A DNA stretch of 64,000 nt. Source: Bryum argenteum. Its lineage: Eukaryota > Streptophyta > Bryopsida > Bryales > Bryaceae. Location of the stretch: assembly GCA_037043015.1 (NCBI GenBank), contig CM073328.1, positions 3,583,409 to 3,647,408 of the forward strand, written 5' to 3'. Within the stretch, counting starts at the first letter, position 1. Each line of letters opens with the position of its first letter. The notes below the pieces were generated by a model. It saw nothing but the letters and a program-made list of their open reading frames with translations. It made no database searches and was not told the DNA's origin. Below, piece after piece: positions 24,031-35,802 of the stretch. Position numbers and translations under genes: made by a program.

Positions 24031-27000
24031 ATGGAGACGCCGGAGGCGCACAAGCGAACTGTGGCCGTCATCCTCATGGGAGGCCCGACGAAAGGTCAGA
24101 ATTCGTCGCATTTTGTAAAGATCCGCAATCGCGAATGCAGTTTGATCGTATTTCTGGAGAATCGCATAGCTAGCATTGAAATTTCGAGCTATTGACGAAT
24201 TCAATTTCTCTTGAGAAAATGTAATTCTCGATTTCGGAAGCTTGAGTGTGATTTTTGATGAGGTTGATTTGCACGATTTCTTTTCGGAAGCTACTATGCT
24301 TGTTTTGATTGCACGAGCGGTTCGCGATTGCTTTTTGGATGCTACTATACCTGTTTCGATTAGGTTGATTGCCCGAGCGGTTCTCGATTTTGCTTGAGGG
24401 AGCTACTATGCCTGTTTTTGATTAGGTTGATTGCACAGCGGTACTCGATTTTGTTCCGTAAGCTTGAGGAAGCTACTGTACTTTTTTTGACTGCACGAGC
24501 GGTCGAATTTAATTGTTCAGAAGTGGTGGATCTTAGTGACAATTCGAGGACGGTGGTTATTGTGTACGTCAGGAGGAATCCACACTATTGATCGGTTATT
24601 GGATTGATTCTCTTGTTGAATAATCTGCATTATTTTCTAGGTGCTCGCTTTGCTTTTCGGAGCTCGAGGAAGCTTTTATACCTGTTTTTTGGTTATGTTG
24701 ATCGGACGAGCGGTTCTTTGATTTGCTTTTCATGTTGTAATTATTTTATCGTGAAGTGGTGGTCGGGGACGGTGAATATTGTGTACGTCAGGGGGAATCC
24801 ACATTCTTGATCGATTTTTGGATCGAATAATCTTCATTTGTTTTGTGCGGTGTCTAGGTGCTCGTATTGCTTTTCGGAAGTTTGAGGAAGCTACTATACC
24901 TGTTTGGATTAGGTTGATTGGACGAGCTGTTCTTATATGTTGGAAATTTTTTATCGAGAAGTGGTGGATCTTAATGGAAATTGCGAAGACGGTGATTATT
25001 GTGTGCGTCAGGGGGAATCCACACTATTTATCCGTTTCTGGATCTGATTAATTTGCATTTGTTTTGTGCGGTGTCTAGGTACTCGCTTTAGGCCACTTTC
25101 TTTCAACTTGGCTAAGCCTTTGTTTCCCTTGGCGGGCCAGCCTATGGTCCACCATCCAATTCTGGCTTGCAAAAAGGTATGCGCTTTCTCTTTGTGGCGT
25201 AAGATATAGCTTGAGTGCTTTTTGTAACGCTGATATAGTTCGTGGTTTTTGTTTACTCTGAAAGAGCTGCAATGTGAGTTAGAAGCAAGTAGATCAATGT
25301 AGCGGTAATTTCTGTGTTTCGTACAGAAAATAATAGCCAAGTAAAATTAATAAGTGACGTCGGATTTGTTTTCAAAGACTGCTACAGTCAGCGTCTGAGG
25401 GAGGAAGTTTCACTTTCGGATTCGTATAGTTGAATAGGTCTGTAGTTCCATACTCACAAGGTCATGGACACGTATAAATTTCTGTAGTAGATCATAGTTC
25501 TGTGGTCTCCTGAATAGAAACGAGCGAGCTTTTGATATAGGTGCTCGCTGGTTGCAGATTCCGGACCTTACACAGGTGTATCTTATTGGATTTTATGAGG
25601 AAAAAGAATTTTCTTTGTACATCTCAGCTCTTTCGAATGAGCTCAAGGTTCCTGTGAGGTAAGCTGATACTGGAGTTGCGTTCTTTGACTGAAAGGTCAT
25701 TTTCTTTAATTTGTGTAGCGCTCCCCAATCTATTGACCCTTGGTGGATCTCAACTTAGTATACGAGAATGGTTACAGGTACTTGCGTGAAGACAGACCTC
25801 ATGGATCTGCTGGTGGCCTTTACAAATTCCAGGATTTACTTATGGACGATGACCCCGTAAGTGTCTCTGTACTCAAGGTTACTGTACAGTGCCTTATGAA
25901 AGCAATTTGCTACTTCTTTTAGGTTTCCCCTTCGTTCTCAACCTCTACACTAAGAGCCAGAATCAATCTTTTGAGGCTACTCTTTCACTGTGTTAACTAT
26001 AAGGTTGAAAATCCTGTCTTTCATGACATGTGAAATTGATCTCTATGACCCTGGCAGGCTCTGCCATGATAGTACTAACTCCAGATTCCTACTTGATCTG
26101 TGCAGACTGATATTGTTGTGCTGAACTGCGATGTATGCTGCAGCTTTCCTTTGACTGATATGCTCGGTAAGTTTGCTGTTTTTGACTCTACCTGCGATAT
26201 TGATCTTATTGGTATTGAGCATCTATACTTCTGATAATGAAATGTTCAAAACTCCATCTTTTATAGTCCGAATTTCGGAAGTAGATGGTGACTATCTAAG
26301 CTAAAGCAAACTTCGCTTGGCAGCATTGGCTTTCAGTGATGAATAATATCGTGGCCATCTATTTGAGTCATATTCGCAATGTTGAACCTTTGCATCGGGC
26401 CTGCTATTTCGTATGCTGAGAACCGTTAGGTTATTGATGTCTCACAGCTTCTCTAGTAAGTAATAGTTGTTACATATCTATTGAGTGTATATTTACTCTT
26501 GATGAAAGACGCCTGAGCAGGTGTTTGAATAATGGATGCTGTGGCTCACATGAATTAAGGATCGTCTCTGTTTATTGATGTGGCCCTATGTCTCTACAGC
26601 GGCTCATAGGAAGCATGGTGGTATTGGCACACTGTTGGTCAAGAAGGTATCACTTTTACGCCAAACGTCCTGTATATGCTTCACATGTTTGTCTAAGATT
26701 CAATTGAATTTTTTCTCTTCGTCATATTCTCAATTGCATTATTCGGACGTGTTAAATTTCAGTGTTGCTTATTGACTCTCTTGAGAACATGCAGGTGTCT
26801 AAAGAAGTCGCAAGTGAATTTGGTGAATTGGTGGCAGATTCTGAAACAGGCGAACTACTTCACTATGCAGAGAAGCCGGAGACATTTGTAAGCTTACGTG
26901 CATTCATTTATCTTTTAAATGCAACTTGATTTTTCGGATGTCTCTCTGAGCTGCGATGCACACTGACAGAATCGTAAAAGCTAGCCCCGAAACGACCAAG

Positions 27001-29359
27001 AAGCCAGATTATGGTTGTTAAACTGAAATGCAATTTTGACTATCAAAATGATGTTTTTTTGCGTTAGAGCTTAACTAATGTAATGTACCCCTTCTGATCT
27101 CGTTTTTTAATCCTTTTTGGAAAATTAAAAAACTCAAAAATCGAATGAGCTAAAACAGTTGCAAGTTACCATGGATGATTCACGGTTAGAAGTTCGTTCA
27201 CCATATTCTAATCTTCAAGAGGGTTCATTGAACACGGTAAATCAAGAGGGTTCGTCGAACATGGTAAGCAAATTAGTGCACCTTAGTATGAACATAAATT
27301 CGTCAAAATTTTATACATTTTTCTGTGTATGATACTTTGAACTTTCGAATCTTTTGATTTTTTTACATAGTCATAATAATGTCATTCATTAAGAAACAAA
27401 TTGAAACGTTTTGAAGCGATTGATACAGAGAAAGTGGGTCTATATAAGTTATTCGAAAATTGGAATTTTTGTAATTATTATTTACAGCATTTGATGTGAA
27501 GGATTTATCCATGGTTATAGGCACAGTCCAATAGGGTTAAGACAACCACCGCGAGAGAGTCTTGACATTGTGGTAGCTCTGCAGGTGAGTGACTTTATCA
27601 ATTGTGGAGTCTACATTTTTACACCAGAAATTTTCCGTGCCATCAAGGATGTCTCTTCCGGCAAACATGAAACATGTGAGCTACTTGGCTTACTTCTGTA
27701 TCCCATTTCATTCCGCACCTTATTCGTAGTTGGTGTCTGCATTCTTGCCGTACATGTGTTGGTAGATGTCTCTAACGTGACTTGTTTTGTACTGAATTTA
27801 TTTTCGAAATCATGATTGCAGCAAGTCTACGTCGCTTGTCAAGCTTTGAAGCCCTTTACACTGCAACAAATAGCAGGTGAGCTCTGCGTTTCTAGGGGTC
27901 ATTAGATAGATTCAAATGTGCTCTGTTGTTTGGCACGAGCTTATTCAGAGTATATATTTTTTGGTCTAGTTCGTCCTTATCGTGGCACACACTCCGAAAA
28001 CTTGACTAAGTTCGGCAAGTTACGTCTCGACATGCTACGTCTCGACATGTTGCCGACTCCGGGTCCAGAAGGACAATCATTGACATCGAATGGTGCAAGT
28101 GTACAGGCAAATGCAAGCTGATTTCGTTAGGCTTGATCAGGATATCCTTACCCCACTAGCTGGCAAGAAGAAGCTCTACACGTTTCAGACAAACGATTTC
28201 TGGGAGCAGATTAAAACACCAGGGTGAGTACCGGGATGGAGAGGATTCCCAAATTAGGTGATCATCACTTTATTTACGATCACCAACTTGAGATCGTATT
28301 GGGATTTAGTCTCTGATAAGCGGATTGCATTGCAGAATGTCTCTTCGGTGTTCGTTGCTTTACTTAGCGCAGTACAGGGTGACCACTCCAGAGCTTTTGG
28401 CTTCTGGAGATGGTAAAAGGTCCCCTACAATAGTTGGAGATGTTTTCATCCATAGGTCTGCCAAAGTTCATCCCACTGCCAAGGTAGAGTCTTTTTTGAA
28501 CTAATTCTCTGCGTCCCAAGTTTTACTGTATCTCGAGTATTGCTGATGATAGTCTAGTTATACCTAGTGCCCTAACGAGTCTGTGATTGTGAAATCGCTT
28601 TTGCAGCTAGGACCCAATGTCTCCATATCAGCCAATGCTCGTATTGGCCCTGGTGCTCGGCTTATAGGATGTATTATCCTCGACGATGTTGAAATCAAGG
28701 TCAGCAAGCATTCTTATATCAATCTATCGTAATGGTCAGACACAACAAACTGGACTGGTTCTTAAAGAGTCGCCACCATGTGGAAATTTGACATTTCTTG
28801 CTTTCGAAGTCAAACTTGACTTGTTTATCCCCGTTTATGATATAGAATGGTTTTGCGATTCTTTCTGTGTTCGTGACATATTTCTTGCTTGTCTGATTCG
28901 TGGGAAACATCTCAGGAGAATGCCGTTGTTATGCACTCAATAGTTGGCTGGAAGTCTTCACTGGGAAGATGGGCTCGAGTGCAGGTAAGCTTCAGTTTAC
29001 CTCATACTCTTTCCGTAAGAATATTTTATGATTTTAAATTACCTTCACTTCCAAGTAAGAACGTAAGCGCTGTACTTCGTACTTATTATCTAATCTAATA
29101 TTCCATCTTTTTGATGCAGGGAGGAGGCGATTATAATGCCAAGTTGGGCATCACCATCCTTGGTTCGTCTCTCTGACTCCTTATCAAGCACCTTATCATT
29201 CATTCTCTTTCATATAATATCCTCTGATTGGTTTCTGACATGCATCATTCTATTGCAGGAGAAGATGTAGCAGTCGAGGATGAGGTTGTAGTAGTGAACT
29301 GCATAGTCCTACCTCACAAGACGCTGAATATCAGCGTCCAAGATGAGATCATTTTGTAA
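24031..29359 (+). CDS. GDP-mannose pyrophosphorylase A-type (KONJAC-like)
   Basis: Fifteen coding exons join in phase to 419 aa: 24031-24094, 25079-25176, 25558-25658, 25778-25856, 26106-26166, 26600-26646, 26795-26887, 27585-27675, 27822-27876, 28107-28223, 28336-28483, 28607-28699, 28916-28984, 29120-29162, 29259-29359. All introns are GT-AG. The start is the first Met, just before [12 protein letters not shown], the N-terminal nucleotide-binding loop of nucleotidyltransferases. Further hallmarks are [45 protein letters not shown] and [12 protein letters not shown]-terminal left-handed beta-helix region follows ([42 protein letters not shown]). Length and motifs match the GMPPA clade, represented in Arabidopsis by KONJAC1/2. 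These stimulate GDP-mannose pyrophosphorylase, which makes GDP-mannose in the cytosol for glucomannan, glycoproteins and ascorbate. The least certain junction is the exon 10 acceptor at 28106, chosen for phase and for restoring the conserved ADFVRLDQD segment. Confidence 0.95.
24540..25090 (+). repeat. Intronic tandem units with repeated splice-acceptor block
   Basis: Intron 1 of the GMPPA-like gene contains three units of about 220 bp. Each has 'gacggtg.ttattgtgt.cgtcagg.ggaatccaca', then 'ttttgtgcggtgtctaggt', then '.ctcg...tgcttttcgg'. The first two repeats of CTAGGTGCTCG (near 24640 and 24856) copy the exon 2 start CTAGGTACTCGCTT at 25075-25088, so each unit carries a decoy 3' splice site. 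24240-24490 has further related 'gaagctactat.cctgtttt' units. Use of a decoy acceptor would add sequence out of the conserved reading frame. Confidence 0.8.
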
Positions 29360-30141
29360 CTGCTATTATGATTCTTTCATCCTGACAGGCACTCCGTTAG
29401 GTTAGTTTATTGTGAAGGGGAGGGTTGGTTAAACTTACATGTAGGTTAGGTTGAGAAAATGTGTTGTTATAAGCAGGAGGATTAGAAATATTTATGTAGT
29501 CTGTTAGCCATAAGGAGACCATCATGTTCCATGCACCAATTGGAGGCGGAATAACCTTGATAGGTGGAGAGGGAGGGAGTGAGAGGTGTGCACTCACATG
29601 ATGTTCCCGTGCACCTTTAATGGCAGATTCTATATTGTGGCCACAAATCACGATCATGTGTTGAACTTTTTCGGACTTTCTTATGTAGGGGGAGTGGAGC
29701 AGTTTCGAAAACTGTGCAAAGTATGAAAAATGTGCAAAGTATGTAGGAGATTGAACCACTCTCATTCTTAATTTGGACTTATTCACAAAATCTGAATTTG
29801 ATTTCTCAATCATTGTGAAATGGTTGGTAGGAGTTCAAGTATTTGTACATTTTGAAGGAATCCCCCAATCCCCCAATCAAATTCCCTAGGAAGCCCACAA
29901 TGTGTTGCTTCTTGACTACAGTAAAAATTATATTCAGTGCTGGATGACGCATAGTGTAGTCACCTCAATCATTTCATTAGTTATGTAATGGACAATTATT
30001 TTATGACCCATTCTCTGTGTTTCCTAAGCTTCATTTCTTCCCTAGCTTTGAAATGACGAATGGGAGAGGGGATCTAGGTGAGCATATACTGATTGGCAAG
30101 AGATCTAGGGGTTTAGGGTGACATGGGTTTTATGGCTTTAA
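29360..30141. other. Intergenic stretch
   Basis: No gene was seen. The first part must contain the 3' UTR and polyadenylation region of the preceding gene. One 138-codon minus-strand frame (29397-29813) is AT-rich and resembles nothing. Confidence 0.5.
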
Positions 30142-30514
30142 AGGTACGTTCGCACTTGGCCTTAGAGGTGGTGTTAGAAGGTGGTCTTATCTCCTTAAAA
30201 GAGTGTGTGTCCACACCTTTGTTCTTTAGTAATTACCAATCCTACATGGATTTCCACATGGCACACTCTAAAACTTGGAGGACAAAAAAATATTAGCTAA
30301 TATTTGGGAGGACAAAACATAGTTGAGCATTAGTAGGCAATTCTTGAGGAAGCACCTCATTTAGAAAGATTCTCTAGTTTTCACCACTTAGAAGTGGTCT
30401 TAGTTACTGAGGCCTTTGAGGGGCCATTATCTAATTGAGCCCATAATTCATGCCCCTTTCCCAAGCCTCATTGATGACACCTTTCCTAGGAAAAGGCCAA
30501 GTGTGAAGGGACCT
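30142..30514. mobile_element. 373-bp MITE with TAA target duplication
   Basis: The left tip AGGTACGTTCGCACTTGG and the complement of the right tip AGGTCCCTTCACACTTGG form a 22-bp inverted repeat with three mismatches. TAA lies on both sides (30139-30141 and 30515-30517). Such ends fit PIF/Harbinger-type MITEs and are similar in style to, but not the same as, the 4387-4545 element. No coding capacity. Confidence 0.85.
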
Positions 30515-30757
30515 TAAGTCCACCTGACATGAGTCCAGCAGCAACGACTTGCTCCGGTGGTTCTTAGTCCAGCTCCATTGTTCTAGGTTTCCTGGTGATC
30601 GCTAGTGAGCTTCTCAATCAATAGATTGGTTGAAATGTATAGCTTAGAGCTCGTCTTTCTTTTTAGGATTTCCGGTAAGATTCTCTTTACTGCTTCGTTT
30701 AAAGTGATAAGAAGGGCGATATGCAAATAGGGCATCCTTCCCTTTGTACATACACGA

Positions 30758-30929
30758 GTGGAAGATTCAGGAAGTGGAAAAAGTTCTTCTCAAGGAAATG
30801 GTGGAAGATTCAAGAAGTGCAAAAAGTGCTTCTCAAAGAAATGGTGGAAGATTCAGGAAGTCAAAAAAGTGCTTCTCAAGTGAACGGTGGAAGATTTAGG
30901 AAGTGGAAAAAATGATTCTCAAGGAAACG
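30758..30929. repeat. 43-bp minisatellite, four copies
   Basis: Units start GTGGAAGATTCAGGAAGTGG at 30758, 30801, 30844 and 30887 and differ by a few bases each. The period is not a multiple of three, so the open frame running through it is not evidence of a repeat protein. A short open stretch follows (about 30915-31054) with protein-like composition (FVNMIRKLNELEHLIENFK) and no recognised family. Confidence 0.9.
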
Positions 30930-31416
30930 GGTCCGATGCTATAAGTGTTATCTACGAGGATCAGTGTCATATTCAATTTGTCAACATGATTAGGAAATTG
31001 AATGAGTTGGAGCATTTAATTGAAAATTTCAAGCCAAGGGTTACTTTAGCTTAAAATTCCATATTAGATGTCAACTACTTTTTATAGAAATCCTTTAGAT
31101 ATTACTATTGTTGATAATTGGTGTTATAGTTGACATTTAGAGTTGCCATAAGTTTACACTTGTTGACAACTAGTGTTGTTGTTAACATTTAGTATTGCCA
31201 ACACTAAATATAATTTTTGGTGTACTCAAACTTTAAAAGTAGTTAAATACAGCATGCTAATTATGATCATCAATCATAGATTTATCTTGAATCTGTTAAG
31301 AAAATTTAAAGAGGAATCCAGAAGAGAACCTAACACCTACTTGAGTAACCATTCTGATGAATGGATTTTATTGGTGTGATTTTCAAAACTCTCACCATAA
31401 TATGTTCTTCACGCCA

Positions 31417-33286
31417 GTACTTCCTTCAACAATGCACCCGTGAAATGAAGAAATCTACAAATAGGCCATCATAGTCGGATGAGCTATGCTAATTGATTTC
31501 GTTGTCAGTGGTTGAGGCCGGGATAATCCACTCTTGAAACCTTCGTGAACATGCATTCCATGATGATGACGTGCTCCAAGTTTCATCTTGGTGATACTAC
31601 ACTTGGTCACAATCGATTGAGCTTTTTGCAAGTCCATGGAGAACCCCCGCTTATGAAGTGCAGTCGTTGCATTGGCTTTTGGCTTGGATGATGTTGATAC
31701 ACCAGTTGTTGTATTCCAAGTCAATTGTGGCACGCTTTTGTCTATGGTTGGTGCGTAGTTCTGCAAATATATCCGCATGATGAGTTTTGAAAAACTGTGA
31801 GGATTATTGTTATTGAGAGGCTTTATCAACTAGATTGTCAAGCACATAGTTATATTACTTTGTGCAAATTATAACAAATTCTTCTAATCAATGAAACTTG
31901 GTTGGAACATCACCTTTAAGCCGTCTAAAAGAGCATCGGCCGTAGGTGCAGAGACCACAATATTGCGGCTTGCAAGGTTGAGAAAGCCTTCTTCAAATGC
32001 CTTGTCAAACAAAGCAAGCATTGCATCGTAGTAGCCATCCACATTCAAAAGTCCCACCTACATACAAGTATAAGATTTAGTGAGATTATGATTCTTTTGA
32101 CGAAATGATTATGTGGACATTGCACAAAGCAGTCTCTTATTGCAAAGAGAAGTCTCAACTTACTGGTTTCGTGAGGATGCCAAGTTGCGCCTATGTTATG
32201 ATTTCCAACACCTCTTCAAATGTACCAAATCCACCTACCAAACAATTCTCAAAAGTGAGGTTCTTGTTTATTTCAAATGAATATGTTTTCTATGATGATC
32301 TATGTAACATGCATAAAAATGTAACAATGCTTGTACACAAAAATACCTGGAAGAGCAATAAAAGCATCGGCTCGGCGTGCCATTTCACTTTGCGTTGATG
32401 CATATCATCTCTGACCACAAGGTCTCCAAAGGTAGCTCCACATATCTCTTTTGGCATGAGAGCTCGAGGAATTACCCCTGTAGTGTTCGGGTTATCGCTT
32501 AAATTGGAAACTTGTACAATCCTAATGAATGAGGAAAAACTTTGACACGCACACAACAAAATTCATACACAAGCTTTGGTACATGCACGCTTTACCCAAC
32601 AACATGACCACCGTTATCTTGCACGGTCTTAGCAACTGTCCCCATAAGCCCAATGCTCCCACCTCCGTACACGCAAGGTCAATGTTGCGCTTCACCAGAA
32701 ACATAATTAGAACTCACCTAGAAGCAAGATTCAAGTTGTCTTCACAAAAACCTAGATGGAGGAATTGGATTACAAAAACAAAGTCCTAATAAGATAAAAA
32801 GCTTCAATCAAGAAATTCAAAAGGTTTTTGTGATTACCATTTCCACGCCCAATTGTTGCGCTACCTCGGAGTAAATAGCTTTCTTTCCGCTACTACTCCC
32901 GCAAAAACACAAATGCGGGAAAAGTTGACTTGAGAGCTTGTTTGATCCATGATGACACAAGATTAGCAAAGACGAATGTGCTCTCACTTGAACCTAGGGC
33001 AAGGGGCGCTAAAGACAAAGAGAGAGCTAAAAGCAAAGCACATGAGGGAGCGGCAAGAAGGAGAAGTGTGAGAATAGAGACCATGTAGTCCTATTTATAT
33101 TGTGAAGTTGGAACAACTACCGAGGATCAACCACCGAGAATGAAGATTCTACTACCAAGAATGAAATGTTTATATATGATCAATTGATTACAAAAGATGA
33201 AAATTTCAATCTGCGAGGCTAATAAAGTTATTTTAGTTCCGATGATTACTTAGGCATCCGAGGATGACAAGGTCAATCGCTTAGAA

Positions 33287-33303
<17 letters not shown>
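31417..33303 (-). repeat. Left arm of 1.9-kb inverted duplication (LOG locus)
   Basis: The reverse complement of this arm matches 35803-37691 with only scattered substitutions and small indels. The match starts at the outer 'agtacttcc' block and ends at the (TA)n tract. The arm contains the whole LOG-like gene including its upstream region, so the unit copied was genomic DNA with introns. Confidence 0.9.
31455..32950 (-). pseudogene. LOG cytokinin-activating enzyme pseudogene, left copy
   Basis: LOG enzymes release free cytokinin bases from cytokinin nucleotides in the cytosol. Six exons are traceable on the minus strand: 32950-32838, 32695-32596, 32477-32347, 32234-32164, 32057-31914, 31760-31455. 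Family hallmarks are present at the DNA level: the CVFCGSS-type start of the Rossmann fold, [10 protein letters not shown], and the PGG-FGTFEE phosphoribohydrolase motif across exons 3-4. It is broken by a one-base deletion in exon 1, a two-base insertion and a lost AG acceptor at exon 2, a one-base insertion and a one-base deletion in exon 3, and a TAG at 32193-32191 (read on the minus strand) where the family has Trp (the ITWAQ segment). Exons 5 and 6 are intact, and the exon 6 acceptor TTTGCAG is kept here. Exon 6 gives a Ser/Thr/Lys-rich tail of about 100 residues, longer than usual for LOG. Confidence 0.9.

Positions 33304-33338
<35 letters not shown>
33290..33338. repeat. (TA)n microsatellite, about 24 units
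   Basis: An uninterrupted TA run lies exactly at the inner end of the left arm of the LOG inverted duplication. Such tracts form cruciforms and breakpoints, so it may mark the junction where the inverted copy was made. Confidence 0.9.
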
Positions 33339-33345
<7 letters not shown>

Positions 33346-35802
33346 AGAGTGTGATGTGCTTAAATAGTGCTAATAGAATATTAACAAATATTAACAAATA
33401 ACATTAACAAATAATTGTTGATGTTGCTAAGACACCATTATATAATAATAATCTAATATGGTGTTGTGACTTTTAGGAATCTTTCTAAATTATTTGAGAT
33501 AGTTAATGTTTTCTACTTAATATTTATTTTGCTTAAGCAACATAAGCAAAGATCTGTCTTGACTGTCCTTGGTTGTGTATTTAAGTTTGTACTTTCGGTT
33601 TGTACTATAGGCAAATGGCAAAGCATTTTGATAGAAAATGAATCTTTGATTAGTGAATCAAAATTATTTTTAAAAGGAAAATACATAACACCCGACGAAA
33701 GGAAGCGAACTTGGCGCAATTGCAATAGTCGCTTAAAATTATTATTGACCAATGAAATACCTTGAATTCTCTCAACAATTTGTAGATAGGACAAAAGTTA
33801 GAACACATCAATTGTATGCTCTTTATGGCTAATGAGAACTTTTTGATGATCTATTATTATTGCAACTAGCATATATGTGTGTCCTTCGAACAGGCAAAAA
33901 AGAAAAGAGTATTTGTTAAGTTTGTTAGTAAGGTCTCTTGTGTCCCTTTATTTGATGCTTTTTCAAAACTACCTCCTATCCCTCGTTTTCTCGTTGATAG
34001 GTCCTCTTGCTTTTTAAGATTTATAGCATGTCCTCCATTTCTTCATTCCCTTGTTCCCAGTTCCCGTTTTCTATTCTAGTTCTGCACTATTAGTTTTTCT
34101 GTTTTCCTTTACCTGTCTCCAAATTCCCGTTCCCGGTTTCGTCCTTTAGCCTCGTACCTTGTTCTATAACTTCCCTTCTTAGGTTCTATCATTTGTTCCT
34201 AGTCCTATCATCCGTTTGTGGTGTTCATTATATGTTCATGGTTCCTATCCTTTGTTCCCACTTCTTAGTTTTCCTCCAATGGGCAATGGTAAGCTTGGGG
34301 TATCACTTTTTGGACACAATAATTAGGTTATTTTTATCGAAAGCCTCCAAAGTTTGTCTAATTTGTCCATTTTAATCAAGTAGAAAGACCCTAAAATGGA
34401 AAATGAAATATCATGCACCTCAATGAGATCAAAGTATATATGCCTATAGAGTTTCTCTTAGATTTTTTTCTTTTTGGATCCATTCATAACAACCAAAACC
34501 ACATATAATGAAGTCTTACCGTATTAAAGTTTTAAAATGGATATGTTTGACACCAACATAGAGTGCAATTGTTCATTGAACAACCTTTTTGGGTACCCCA
34601 ACTAGACTATCACCCCAATGTTCACTACTGGATCTCACGTTCACTCCTTCTTTGCTCCCAATTTCATGTTCTATATTCCTTGTCCCTTTTCCTCCTTATT
34701 TGGTTCTCTTAAAAACTACCTGGTATCCCTCGTTTCCTTGTTGATGGTCCACCTGCTTTTTGAGATTTATAGAATGTCCTTTGTTCCCTTTTTCTTGATT
34801 CCATGTGCTTTTTAAGATTTATTGCATGTTCCATTCTCTAATTTTTTGTTAATGGTTAATTTTTTGTTATTCCCTTGCTCTATATATATTCATTTTAATT
34901 CATTTTAATTTACATCATCCAAAAAACATAAAAGAAGATAGGTAGATAGGTTGGTTGGTAAGTTCGTAAGATGGTAGGTTGGTACGTTGGGTAGGAAGGT
35001 TTGGTGGGTAGGAAGGATTGGTGAGTAGGAAGGTTTGGTGGATAGGAAGGTTTGGTGGGTATGAAGGTTTGGTAGGTAGAAACGATCGCTCAACAATATT
35101 ATATTATAGAAGTAGATAATATAAGAAAGAGTTGAAGGGACAAGGAATATGGAACATGAAAATAGGAGCAAAGAAGGAGTGCGGGAGATCAAGGGATTAT
35201 GTGAGGGGAACTAGGAACCGGAAACAAAAGATAGGAACCAGGAAATGATACAAACACACGATATGATATAATAAACTCTTGATGCAATAAAATCCCACAA
35301 ATTGAAACTCTTCAAAACCTTTAAAACTCTTCATACAGTGTGTAGCCAGGGCCCGTTAGCTTTTTCGCGGCATTTTTTAAGTACTTTTTCGTAAACTTTG
35401 GTTCTAAGAAGGCTACGACCTCATGATTGGCTCATAGAGAATGTAAATTCACAAAAACGTATTCTATTATAGGAATGAGAGATTCCTAGAAATTCTAGAA
35501 ATTTCTAGCTTTCATGACTTTTGAAAATTTCTTCTATACTTTGGCCTTAAGCATGAAGATGCACCTCAATAATAACATAATAAAATAAGTCTTACCTTAA
35601 ACTAATGTGCATTGTGATTTGTGAACACATTTTGGAAGTAAATAACAGATTCTATGTCCAGAGTGCACAAAAATTATAACAAAGGTTCCAAAGTCATCAA
35701 TAATTGCCACATGTGGGACATACAACGCCCCGACACCACATCGTTTGATCAAATGGCTCACTAAACCCCTAAAAATCCAAGCGATTCCTCGACCTCTAAA
35801 AC
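33339..35802. other. Spacer of the LOG inverted duplication
   Basis: No gene was recognised. 33960-34860 contains several diverged copies of a T/C-rich block ('tttt.agatttat.g.atgt.c...ttccctt.ttccc'). 34970-35080 is an 18-bp minisatellite. A minus-strand 95-codon frame at 34905-35192 is only the translation of that minisatellite. The rest is AT-rich and featureless to me. Confidence 0.5.
34976..35080. repeat. 18-bp minisatellite
   Basis: About five to six imperfect units of GGTAGGAAGGTTTGGTGG in tandem. Confidence 0.85.

Noticed and set aside
27918..28106. Extra exon of the GMPPA-like gene with a repeated RLDML-type stretch
   Set aside because: Including it breaks phase with the conserved ADFVRLDQD segment. 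The acceptor at 28106 keeps phase 2 and matches the family, so this stretch is taken as intron.
30721..30915. Repeat protein coded by the 43-bp minisatellite
   Set aside because: The 43-bp period is not divisible by three, so the frame changes at every unit and no stable repeat protein can be encoded.
34905..35192. 95-codon minus-strand frame with His/Thr/Pro repeats
   Set aside because: It is the translation of the 18-bp minisatellite, whose period happens to be a multiple of three.
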